From Negativicutes bacterium (GTDB lineage: Bacteria; Bacillota_C; Negativicutes; Sporomusales_B; JARLHX01): a DNA stretch of 64,000 bases. The position numbers were made by a program, and so were the translations under genes. Location of the stretch: assembly GCA_031292015.1 (NCBI GenBank), contig JARLHY010000098.1:1-64000 (forward strand), in the 5' to 3' direction. Below, piece after piece: positions 52,608-60,106 of the stretch (position 1 is the stretch's first letter; each line of letters opens with the position of its first letter). The notes beneath the pieces are model-generated. The model made no database searches and had not been told where the DNA came from. It saw only the letters and a list, made by a program, of their open reading frames with translations.

Positions 52608-54170
52608 ATGAGAGCTGGCTGTCGCAGCGTTATTGCAGTTTTGATCCTTCTCCTGCTCGCGTCGCCCCCGGGCTTCGCTCTGGCGGCGGAAAGCGCCGCC
52701 GATCTTGTGGGAATTCAGGTTTTGACGGTGAACGACTTTCACGGCGCCCTGAGCGAGAATGGGCTGAATCCCGGAGCGGCGAAACTGGCCGGGGTCATTC
52801 GGGCCGCCAAAGACAAAAACCCCGTCGGGACGCTGATCTTAAGCGCCGGCGATATGTTCCAGGGTACGCCGGATTCCAACCTGCTTGGCGGCAAACCGGT
52901 GGTGGCGGTGATGAACGCCGTCGGTTTCGACGCCATGGCGCTGGGCAACCACGAGTTCGACTGGGGAATCGGGGTGCTGAAGGAGCGGATCGGCGAGTCG
53001 ACCTTCCCTTACCTGGCCGCCAATGTTGTCGATAAGGCCACAAACCAGGTTGCAGCTTTTGTCCGGCCCTACAGCATCCTGGAGCGCTGCGGCGTGAAAA
53101 TCGCCGTCATCGGGCTGTCCACGCCGGAAACGGCTTACAAATCCGACGCCAAAACGGTGGCGGCTTTTATCTTCCAGGATCCGTCCGCCACCGTCCACGC
53201 CCTGCTGCCGGAGCTTGAGCGGCAGAAGGTGGATGTGATTATCGCCCTGACCCACCTGGCGGCCTACCAGGACAGCGACGGGACGATCAGTGACGACGCG
53301 GCGGTCCTGGCAGCCAGGGAACCGGCACTGGCTGCGGTGGTCTCAGGCCACTCCCATCAGACAGTGGCCGGCAAAGTCGCAGGCATTCCCGTGGTCCAGG
53401 CGTGGTACTCCGGCCGGGCGGTGGGAGAAATCGAACTGATTTACAAGAAAAGCACCCATCAGGTTATCTTTTCCACCGCCACAGTGATGAAAGTGACGGT
53501 CGAAGGGGCGCCATCCGACCCGGTGGTGGCGGCGCTGGTCGCCAAAGCCGGCCAGGAGGTCGCTCCAGTCAAAAACAGGCTCATGGGCAAGACCACGGTC
53601 AGGCTGGACCATGACAGGGAGGGGCAGGAATCCTCGCTGCTGGGGCAGTGGACCACCGACAGGATGCGGGAAGCCGCCGGCGCCGACATCGCCTTTGAAA
53701 ACGCCGGCGGACTGCGGACCGCCATCCCGGCCGGCGATATCACCATGGGCAACTTCTATGAGGTGCTGCCTTTTGACAATACCCTGGTCACTGTCGACAT
53801 GACCGGGGCCCAGATCATGAAGGTGCTGCAGCACGGGCTGCCGGGCGGCAAATTCGGCATGGTCCAGTTTTCCGGGATCAAGGTGGCTTGGGACTCTTCC
53901 CTGCCGGCCGAGGGCAGGATCCTTGCCGTTACTCTGCCGGACGGGACGCCGCTGGCAGCGGACCGCAGCTACCGGGTGGTGACCAACGATTTTATGGCCG
54001 CAGGCGGTGACGGGTTCACGATGTTCAGGGAAGGGCAGAATATGGTGGATACCAATATGCCGCTGCGGAACGTTCTGGCGGACTACCTGCAGAAAACCCC
54101 GCTGATTTCGCCGCTCCTCGACGACCGCTGCACCGATGTCCGCCAGGCCAAACTTCCCCTGGCCGCGTAG
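52608..54170 (+). CDS. secreted 5'-nucleotidase/UshA-family metallophosphoesterase
   Basis: 520 residues with a cleavable signal peptide (VIAVLILLLLASPPGFALAAE). The N-terminal metal-dependent phosphatase carries VNDFHGAL, SAGDMFQGT, GNHEFDWG and SGHSHQ, the di-metal ligands; the C-terminal 5'-nucleotidase domain binds the nucleoside (ENAGGLRTAIPAGDITMG, LPFDNTLV). It hydrolyses extracellular nucleotides to nucleosides and phosphate. CGGAGG precedes the start. It appears monocistronic. Confidence 0.94.
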   Translation: MRAGCRSVIAVLILLLLASPPGFALAAESAADLVGIQVLTVNDFHGALSENGLNPGAAKLAGVIRAAKDKNPVGTLILSAGDMFQGTPDSNLLGGKPVVAVMNAVGFDAMALGNHEFDWGIGVLKERIGESTFPYLAANVVDKATNQVAAFVRPYSILERCGVKIAVIGLSTPETAYKSDAKTVAAFIFQDPSATVHALLPELERQKVDVIIALTHLAAYQDSDGTISDDAAVLAAREPALAAVVSGHSHQTVAGKVAGIPVVQAWYSGRAVGEIELIYKKSTHQVIFSTATVMKVTVEGAPSDPVVAALVAKAGQEVAPVKNRLMGKTTVRLDHDREGQESSLLGQWTTDRMREAAGADIAFENAGGLRTAIPAGDITMGNFYEVLPFDNTLVTVDMTGAQIMKVLQHGLPGGKFGMVQFSGIKVAWDSSLPAEGRILAVTLPDGTPLAADRSYRVVTNDFMAAGGDGFTMFREGQNMVDTNMPLRNVLADYLQKTPLISPLLDDRCTDVRQAKLPLAA

Positions 54171-54207
54171 CTTCGTTTTTAGTATTGCGTGATAACTACA
54201 GCCGGCC

Positions 54208-54233
54208 AAAAAAAAGAGAGGCTAGCGCCTCTC
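54208..54233 (-). terminator. terminator overlapping the stop of the small secreted protein gene
   Basis: Seven-bp stem GAGAGGC/GCCTCTC (54216-54222 with 54227-54233); on the minus strand it is followed by eight Ts. It overlaps the stop codon at 54222. Confidence 0.8.
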
Positions 54234-54608
54234 CAGTACCTTATCCAGCACCGGCTTCCACAGGGGGTCGTCATAGGGATTCCAACGGTCGGTGGGGGGA
54301 GACTCCTTGACGTTAAGCAGCTTTCCCTTGTTGTCGTAGCGCTCCTCATGGATGACGGTCCAGGTTTTGTTGTCCGGGTTGAGGTAAACGATGTCGGTGC
54401 GATAGTCGCTGGCAGGCTTGGACACCAGTTTGACGTCGAATTGCTTGACGGCTTTGTCGTTCAGGGTGGCGGACGAAATGGAGTCGAGGTTCAGGTAGAC
54501 CGAGGTGTCCTTGGTTTCGTTGACAAGGGTCCATTTTATGTCCGCGGCGTAGCCGATGCTGCCAAGGACAAAGGCAAAGAGCAGAGCAGCAAGCACGATT
54601 TTTTTCAT
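54222..54608 (-). CDS. small secreted protein of unknown function
   Basis: 128 residues from the ATG at 54608, which has GGAGGTGAT upstream; a longer frame to 54767 has no site. The signal peptide is MKKIVLAALLFAFVLGSIGYAA. The mature part (IKWTLVNETKDTSVYLNLDSI, then a beta-rich stretch with RTDIVYLNPDNKTW) resembles small surface-adhesin-like proteins common in anaerobic Firmicutes that contain a repeated tyrosine-rich beta pattern. I cannot name the family with certainty. Confidence 0.72.
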   Translation of the reverse strand: MKKIVLAALLFAFVLGSIGYAADIKWTLVNETKDTSVYLNLDSISSATLNDKAVKQFDVKLVSKPASDYRTDIVYLNPDNKTWTVIHEERYDNKGKLLNVKESPPTDRWNPYDDPLWKPVLDKVLERR

Positions 54609-54812
54609 AACATCACCTCCAGTTGTCTTTATTATAACCCGGACAAATAGGGGGCGCAATCGTGAGGTGGCCGATCCGGTTATCGCAGGAAGGATTCTGC
54701 GAAATATTCTTGCTGACAGGGGAAACGGCAACAGGAATCTGGCGGGATTTCCAGAAAGGATTAACAAGAAGCTTCGGACGGATGCCCGAAAAAATATTAA
54801 TGAGGTGAGAGT

Positions 54813-55469
54813 ATGAAAAGCATGGCAAAGGCACTGGTGCTGCTAAGTTTTGTCCTGATGATGACGCTGGTGATGAACACCGCGAGCGCTCAGGATTTCA
54901 CCACCATCAAGCTCAGCCCCCCGGAGACGGACAAGGGAAAACCGCTGATGCAGGTATTTCAGGAACGGCAGTCGGGACGGGAATTCGCGAACAGGAACCT
55001 TGAACTGCAGGACCTGTCCAATCTGCTGTGGGCGGCCTACGGAATAAACCGCCAAGACGGCAAACACACGGCTCCTTCGGCCAGGAACGTCCAGGAATAT
55101 GAAATCTATGTCATCATGGAGCAAGGGGTCTATGTCTACGAGCCGAAAAACCATGAGCTGGTGCCGGTGGTAGAGGGCGACTACCGTGGGAGCGCCGGAT
55201 CGCAGGCCTATGTGGCTACTGCCCCGGTGGATCTGATGTATGTCGCCGATCTGTCCAAGATCAGCTGGATGCCTGACATGAACGGCAAGCTGTCCATCGC
55301 CTACATCGACGTCGGTTTCATCGCCGAGAACGCGGCGCTGTTTTGCGCCTCGGAAGGCCTTGTCTCGGTGCCCCGGCTGAACATGGATACAGCCAAACTT
55401 GCTCAGATCATGCGGTTGAGCCCGGACCAGAAGGTTATCCTGTCGACTTCGGTGGGGTATCCCAAATAG
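54813..55469 (+). CDS. secreted SagB/ThcOx-type nitroreductase-family protein
   Basis: 218 residues. A signal peptide (ALVLLSFVLMMTLVMNTASAQ) precedes a nitroreductase fold of the SagB type: LMQVFQERQSGREFANRNLE, LSNLLWAAYGINR, HTAPSARNVQEYEIYV and IDVGFIAENAALFCASEGL. These enzymes use FMN to oxidise or reduce small molecules. Export of an FMN enzyme is unusual and may require a cofactor-loading route or a different role. GAGGTGAGAG precedes the start. It stands alone, with a terminator at 55509. Confidence 0.88.
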   Translation: MKSMAKALVLLSFVLMMTLVMNTASAQDFTTIKLSPPETDKGKPLMQVFQERQSGREFANRNLELQDLSNLLWAAYGINRQDGKHTAPSARNVQEYEIYVIMEQGVYVYEPKNHELVPVVEGDYRGSAGSQAYVATAPVDLMYVADLSKISWMPDMNGKLSIAYIDVGFIAENAALFCASEGLVSVPRLNMDTAKLAQIMRLSPDQKVILSTSVGYPK

Positions 55470-55508
55470 CAACAGACCTGCAAGCAGCCGGCTGAGGCCG
55501 GCGACGAG

Positions 55509-55537
55509 GGGCTGTCTCGCAGTGAGGCAGCCCTTTT
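55509..55537 (+). terminator. terminator of the nitroreductase-family gene
   Basis: Ten-pair stem GGGCTGTCTC/GAGGCAGCCC (55509-55518 with 55524-55533, one G-T pair), then TTTT. Confidence 0.8.
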
Positions 55538-55605
55538 GCTATAGATACCCGGTAGTAAAGCTGAGTAAGCGGTGTATTTCCGGGAGACATGTTGCTGTCT
55601 TGTTG

Positions 55606-55641
55606 TGTCCATAAAAAAGACACCTGTCTATAAAATGGACA
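55606..55641 (+). promoter_or_regulatory. two tandem activator sites, TGTC-N9-GACA
   Basis: Copy 1 TGTCCATAAAAAAGACA (55606-55622) and copy 2 TGTCTATAAAATGGACA (55625-55641) are each palindromic and are repeated at a 19-base interval. They lie 50-90 bases upstream of the -24/-12 element at 55694, as expected for sites of a sigma-54 activator; they are similar in form to NtrC/NifA-type sites. The activator at 55858 probably binds them and controls itself. Confidence 0.7.
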
Positions 55642-55693
55642 CTTTAAACCGGCGTGATCGCGCGGGAAGCCCGGCCCGCCTGGGATGCCGGTC

Positions 55694-55709
55694 TGGTACA
55701 GTTATTGCA
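55694..55709 (+). promoter_or_regulatory. sigma-54 (-24/-12) promoter of the activator gene
   Basis: TGGTACAGTTATTGCA keeps the invariant GG and GC ten bases apart and differs from consensus only at TGGTAC. It is about 150 bases upstream of the activator start. Confidence 0.75.
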
Positions 55710-55857
55710 TAGAAATAACGAATAGGCACAACCCGGATTTTCCCGCCGATCGGACAATAGATCTTTTTAGCTGACCGCGTAGGCGCAATCAGCGAATTGC
55801 GCGGTCGCTGAGGCGCGGCGCAACTCAGGTTTTAAAAAAATAAAGGAGAGGTGTGGA

Positions 55858-57222
55858 ATGAAGGCGACAAGCCCCGGTCAGAAGACTCAGGCCGCAGATG
55901 CCCGCCTGCACGCGGTCATCGACAATCCTTTCGAAGGTATTCTGGCGATCGACGCGACAGGGGAGGTCTTTTTTGCCAACGCGTTTTTCCTGGAAATGCT
56001 CAGCTGCGATCCGCGGCAGGTGCTGGGCAAAAAGATATGGGACGTCATTCCCGGCAGTCGGCTGTTTGAAACCGTCGGCCAGGGCTACTCCATCTGGGGC
56101 GAAACCCTGAAGGTCAACGACCGGGAATTTCTGGTGGCCCGCTTTCCCCTCAAAGTCGACGGACAGACGGTGGGAGCGATGGTCAAGACGGTTTTTCCCG
56201 ACCAGACCATCGCCAAGGAGATTGTCCACAAGTTGTCGCAGCCGGCGGCCTCAGGCAGCTACAGCATGCAGCTGCTGTGCACCTGCCGGGATATCGTCGG
56301 CGAGACCCCGCCGATGCTGTACGTGAAGAAACTGGCGCGGCGGGCTTCCCGGACCAGTTCGACGCTGCTTATCACCGGTGAGAGCGGTACCGGCAAAGAG
56401 ATCATCGCCCAGGCGATTCACACCCGCTCGGTGCGGCGCGAAGCTCCGTTCATCAGCGTAAACTGCGGGGCGATACCGGAAAATCTTTTGGAGTCGGAGC
56501 TGTTCGGCTATGTCGAAGGGGCTTTCACCGGGGCCAGGAAAGGCGGTAAACCGGGGAAATTCGAACTGGCGAACGGGGGAACGATCCTGCTGGACGAGAT
56601 CGGCGATATGCCGCTGTACATGCAGGTGAAAATTCTGCGGGTGCTGCAGGAAAGGGCGGTCTGGCGGGTCGGGGCGACCACGCCGACGACGCTGGATGTC
56701 CGGGTCATGGCCTCCACCCACACCGACCTGAAGACGCTGGTGCGGGAAAAGAAGTTCCGTGAAGACCTGTATTACCGGCTGAACGTCCTTGAGATCAACA
56801 TCCCGCCGCTGCGGGAACGGACCGAGGATCTGCCGCTTTTGGCCGAGGTCCTCATCCAGCGGATCAACCAAAAAATCGGTTCCGACGCGCGCGGCATCAG
56901 CGAAGAATCGCTGGGCATCCTGAAGGCCTACAGCTGGCCGGGCAATGTGCGGGAACTGGAAAATCTGCTGGAGCAGGCCGTCAACTGGAGCGAGGACCCG
57001 GTCATCGATATCAGGAAGATACCGATCCGGCCGTGGGAAAGCGACCAGGGCCGCTGGCAGCCTGACGGGAACCGGCCCTTCCGCAGCCAGGTGGAGGAAA
57101 CGGAGAAAGAACTGATCATCAAGGCCCTGGAACACACGAACGGCAACAAGGCCCGGGCCGCCCGATCGCTGAATATGCAGCGTTCGGTCCTGTACAAGAA
57201 GCTGGAGAGAATGAAAATCTAG
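55858..57222 (+). CDS. sigma-54-dependent activator with PAS sensor
   Basis: 454 residues. An N-terminal PAS domain (about 15-125; DNPFEGILAIDATGEVFFANAFF) is followed by the AAA+ core with Walker A GESGTGKE (near 174), the sigma-54 contact loop GAFTGA (near 221), Walker B GTILLDEI and the arginine-rich RERTEDLP segment, and a Fis-type helix-turn-helix (KARAARSLNMQRSVLYKKLE). It lacks a receiver domain, so it senses a small molecule directly. It lies between its own sigma-54 promoter and that of the CoA-transferase operon, which it probably activates. Confidence 0.95.
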   Translation: MKATSPGQKTQAADARLHAVIDNPFEGILAIDATGEVFFANAFFLEMLSCDPRQVLGKKIWDVIPGSRLFETVGQGYSIWGETLKVNDREFLVARFPLKVDGQTVGAMVKTVFPDQTIAKEIVHKLSQPAASGSYSMQLLCTCRDIVGETPPMLYVKKLARRASRTSSTLLITGESGTGKEIIAQAIHTRSVRREAPFISVNCGAIPENLLESELFGYVEGAFTGARKGGKPGKFELANGGTILLDEIGDMPLYMQVKILRVLQERAVWRVGATTPTTLDVRVMASTHTDLKTLVREKKFREDLYYRLNVLEINIPPLRERTEDLPLLAEVLIQRINQKIGSDARGISEESLGILKAYSWPGNVRELENLLEQAVNWSEDPVIDIRKIPIRPWESDQGRWQPDGNRPFRSQVEETEKELIIKALEHTNGNKARAARSLNMQRSVLYKKLERMKI

Positions 57223-57240
57223 CGGCAAGTGTAGTCTTTG

Positions 57241-57254
57241 CGGACAGATGTCCG
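57241..57254 (+). promoter_or_regulatory. possible activator site upstream of the CoA-transferase operon
   Basis: CGGACA-GA-TGTCCG, six-bp arms, about 90 bases upstream of the -24 element at 57343. The half-site TGTCC recurs in the tandem sites at 55606, though in the opposite relative arrangement. Confidence 0.4.
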
Positions 57255-57342
57255 AAAACGATACGGCCTGGCGAGGCCCGGCAGTTGCCTGGCGCCGGAT
57301 ACTATTGGCCGGCGGCGCGGGTTGAGGGACTTTCACCGGGAT

Positions 57343-57358
57343 TGGCACAGGTATTGCA
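57343..57358 (+). promoter_or_regulatory. sigma-54 (-24/-12) promoter of the CoA-transferase/acyl-CoA dehydrogenase operon
   Basis: TGGCACAGGTATTGCA matches the sigma-54 consensus at all defined bases with ten bases between GG and GC. It differs from the promoter at 42952 by one base and ends 66 bases before the first gene. Confidence 0.9.
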
Positions 57359-57424
57359 ATAGACTATGATTGCTGATGGCCGTCAGTGGTAGGAATGAAA
57401 TGTTGCCATAAGGAGGGAAGGTCA

Positions 57425-58186
57425 GTGTCCAAATTCGCAAACAAAGTAAAATCCATCGACGAAGCCTTGGGGGTAATCGAGAAAAGCGGCGCGATCATCA
57501 TGATGGGGGGATTCGTCGGTGCCGCCGAACCGACTTGCTGCATCGAGTGGCTGATCAACAACAGGATCAGCGAGATAACGCTGATTACCAATGAACCGGG
57601 TTTGAGCGGCTTCGGCCGGGCAATGCTGTACAAGAACGGGCTGGTGCGGGAGATTATCTCCAGCCATGTCGGCACCACCCAGGAATCGACGGATGAATAT
57701 CTGAAAGGGTCCCTCAAAGTCGAGCAGTTCTATCCCATGGGCACCTGGATCGAAAAAGTACGGGCCGGCGCGATGGGCCTGGGCGGGGCTCTGATCCCGG
57801 TAGGGGTCGGGATCCTGGATGAGCCTGGTTTGTTCTCGGAGCTGAAGGAACCGAAGCAGGTTATCGAAGTCAACGGCGTAAAGTGTTTCGTGGAGCCGCC
57901 GCTGCGGGCGCCGTACGGGCTGGTCAAAGCCTGGCGGGCCGACGAAATAGGCAATCTGGAGTACCGCTATACCAGCGTGAACTGCAACCCGATGGTGGCG
58001 ATGGCCTGCGATTATACCGTGGCCGAAGTGGAGGAAATCGTACCGGTGGGAACCATCCCGCCGGAACGGGTGGGTACCCCCGGCGCCTTTGTCCATGCTG
58101 TCGTTAAGGGTCTGAGCCTGAAGGAGCATGACGAAATATACCGCCAGCACTGGCTGAAAATCGGGAAACTGACTCCGGAAAAATAA
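57425..58186 (+). CDS. CoA-transferase subunit A (family I)
   Basis: 253 residues from the GTG at 57425, with AAGGAGGGAAGG just upstream; the in-frame ATG at 57386 lacks a site. Family I alpha subunit: MMGGFVGAAEPTCCIEWL, SSHVGTTQES, GAMGLGGALIPVGVG, and EVNGVKCFVEPPLRAPYGLV. It is longer and clearly different from the AtoD-like subunit at 32211, so a different acid is probably activated. With the B subunit and acyl-CoA dehydrogenase it suggests activation of a saturated carboxylic acid followed by oxidation to the enoyl-CoA. Confidence 0.92.
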   Translation: MSKFANKVKSIDEALGVIEKSGAIIMMGGFVGAAEPTCCIEWLINNRISEITLITNEPGLSGFGRAMLYKNGLVREIISSHVGTTQESTDEYLKGSLKVEQFYPMGTWIEKVRAGAMGLGGALIPVGVGILDEPGLFSELKEPKQVIEVNGVKCFVEPPLRAPYGLVKAWRADEIGNLEYRYTSVNCNPMVAMACDYTVAEVEEIVPVGTIPPERVGTPGAFVHAVVKGLSLKEHDEIYRQHWLKIGKLTPEK

Positions 58187-58206
58187 TTGCGGCAGGAGGG
58201 AAAGAT

Positions 58207-58866
58207 ATGGATCCGAGAGTTTTAATCGCAAAGCGGGCGGCTCAGGAACTGAAGGACGGCCAGCTGGTCAACCTGGGTTTCGGCATGCCGACCCAAGCCT
58301 CGAACTATTTGCCTGAAGGCGTGAGCGTCATGTTCCACGCGGAAAACGGAGTTTTCGGAGTCGGCCCGCGGCCAAAGGCCTCGGAGGCGACAGCAGATAT
58401 GACCAACGCCGGCGCCGAGCCGATTACCCTGGCACCCGGCGCGGCGATCATGGACCTGGCGACTTCGCTGGGGGCGATGCGCAGCGGCCGGCTGGATGTT
58501 ACCATTCTCGGGGCCCTGGAAGTCGATCAGCTTGGCAATATCGCCAACTGGGCCGTGAAGCGGGGCGGCCGGTGGTGGCCGGGAATCGGCGGGGCCATGG
58601 ACCTGTGCTACGGCACGAAAATGGTCATCGCCTGTCTGATGCACGCCGACAAGAGCGGGGAGTCCAAAATCCTGAAAAAATGCACCCTGCCTCTGACCGG
58701 TAAGGGCTGCGTCAAAACCGTCATCACCGACAAAGCGGTTTTCGATGTCGGGGACAATGTTCTGATTCTGAAAGAACACGCCCCGGGGGTGACACTGGAA
58801 GAGATCAAAAAGCTGACTGAGGCCGATTTTGTTGTTGCCGATACCTTCCGGGAAATGAAATTATAG
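58207..58866 (+). CDS. CoA-transferase subunit B (family I)
   Basis: 219 residues. The catalytic Glu46 is in HAENGVFGVGP; VNLGFGMPTQASNYLPEG, GRLDVTILGALEVDQLGN and GIGGAMDLCYG are conserved. GGAGGG precedes the start, 20 bases after subunit A. It forms the active transferase with that subunit; donor and acceptor acids are not identifiable. Confidence 0.94.
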   Translation: MDPRVLIAKRAAQELKDGQLVNLGFGMPTQASNYLPEGVSVMFHAENGVFGVGPRPKASEATADMTNAGAEPITLAPGAAIMDLATSLGAMRSGRLDVTILGALEVDQLGNIANWAVKRGGRWWPGIGGAMDLCYGTKMVIACLMHADKSGESKILKKCTLPLTGKGCVKTVITDKAVFDVGDNVLILKEHAPGVTLEEIKKLTEADFVVADTFREMKL

Positions 58867-58930
58867 AATACAGCGGGGAAAAGGGGGGCTCCTGCGGCAG
58901 CCTCCCTTAGAAAATACAGGAGGTTCAGGA

Positions 58931-60085
58931 ATGGAAGCTTTAGACAAACAAGGGGACAGTCTCATCGTTCAAAAAGCCAGAATATTCTGTGAAATTAATC
59001 TTCAGCCTGTCGCCAGGGAGCTGGACCGGCAGAATCGCTTCCCCACCGAACTGCTGGGTCAGATGAGGGAGGAAGGATTCTTCGGGATGAACTATCCTGC
59101 GGCTTGCGGCGGAGGCGGCTACAGCGCGGTGGAAACCCACAAAGCCATCAAGGAATTCGCCAAGGTCAGCGCCGGGGTCGCCCTGACCCTTCATGTCCAC
59201 TGGATGGCGCTGGATGTGCTGCTGAAATACGGATCGGACGCCCAAAAACAGAATTATCTTCCTGATCTGGTACAGGGCCGGAAGATAGCGGCCTATACCA
59301 TCAGCGAAGCCCAGGCCGGCTCTGATGCGGCGGCGATCAGGGCCAACGCGGCCCCCGACGGTGACGGCTGGATTTTAAACGGCTCGAAGTATTTTTGCAC
59401 CAACGGCGGTCTGGCAGATGTCTATTTCGTGGCGTTCAAGACAGAGCCGGAGGCCGGGGCCAAGGGCATCAGCATGTTCGTGGTGGAGAAAGGAACCCCG
59501 GGTTTTCAGATCGGTGTCGGCGAAGAAAAGATGGGCTGCCGGAGCTCGCTGACCACCGGCCTTGTTTTCAAGGACTGCCGTGTGGGCGCCGGCGCTCTGG
59601 TCGGCAAGGCCAACGACGGGTTCAGGGTCGCGATGTACGGCCTGAACGGCGGCCGCCTGGGGATGGCGTCGATGGGGCTTGGAATCGCCGAAGCGGCGAT
59701 GGAAGCGGCGGCCCGGTATGTCAACCGGCGGTTGGCCTTCGGTAAACCGCTCAGCGCTCTTTACGCCATCCAGGCGATGCTGGCGGATATGTACGTGAAA
59801 ATGGAAGCAGCCAGACTGCTGGTGGAGCAGGCTGCCCAAAAACGGGACGACGGCGCCGATTATTCCCTGGACACATCAGTGGCGAAGCTTTTTGTCGCTG
59901 AGATGGTAACCGAGGTCTGTCATAAAGCCCTCCAGGTTTTTGGCGGGCATGGCTATATGAAGAACCTTGATCTGGAACGGTATGCCCGGGATGCCCGCCT
60001 GCTGGATATCGGAGTGGGAGCCTCGGAGGTGCTGAAGATGGTGGTGGGCAGCGCCGTCGCCAAGACCATCGGCAGCAGCGGCTAA
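58931..60085 (+). CDS. acyl-CoA dehydrogenase with atypical active site
   Basis: 384 residues, normal size and full fold: YTISEAQAGSDAAAIRANA, NGSKYFCTNGG, FGKPLSALYAIQAMLADMYV and VFGGHGYMKNLDLERYARDA. It would oxidise an acyl-CoA to the enoyl-CoA with FAD and electron-transfer flavoprotein. The usual catalytic Glu of the YEGTSEI motif is missing: the segment reads IGVGASEV, with Val362 at that place, and the alternative Glu position used by isovaleryl-CoA dehydrogenase reads Gly241 (LNGGR). AGGAGG precedes the start. Third gene of the second sigma-54 operon. Confidence 0.92.
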   Translation: MEALDKQGDSLIVQKARIFCEINLQPVARELDRQNRFPTELLGQMREEGFFGMNYPAACGGGGYSAVETHKAIKEFAKVSAGVALTLHVHWMALDVLLKYGSDAQKQNYLPDLVQGRKIAAYTISEAQAGSDAAAIRANAAPDGDGWILNGSKYFCTNGGLADVYFVAFKTEPEAGAKGISMFVVEKGTPGFQIGVGEEKMGCRSSLTTGLVFKDCRVGAGALVGKANDGFRVAMYGLNGGRLGMASMGLGIAEAAMEAAARYVNRRLAFGKPLSALYAIQAMLADMYVKMEAARLLVEQAAQKRDDGADYSLDTSVAKLFVAEMVTEVCHKALQVFGGHGYMKNLDLERYARDARLLDIGVGASEVLKMVVGSAVAKTIGSSG

Positions 60086-60106
60086 TAATAAGTAGGGGGA
60101 AAATGC

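Larger units (their letters stand above)
55470..55857. other. regulatory region of the second sigma-54 locus
   Basis: 388 bases without a gene. In order: terminator 55509-55537, tandem palindromes 55606-55641, -24/-12 promoter 55694-55709, then about 150 bases of leader including CGCGGTCGCTGAGGCGCGGCG before the activator's GGAGAGGTG site. Confidence 0.6.
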
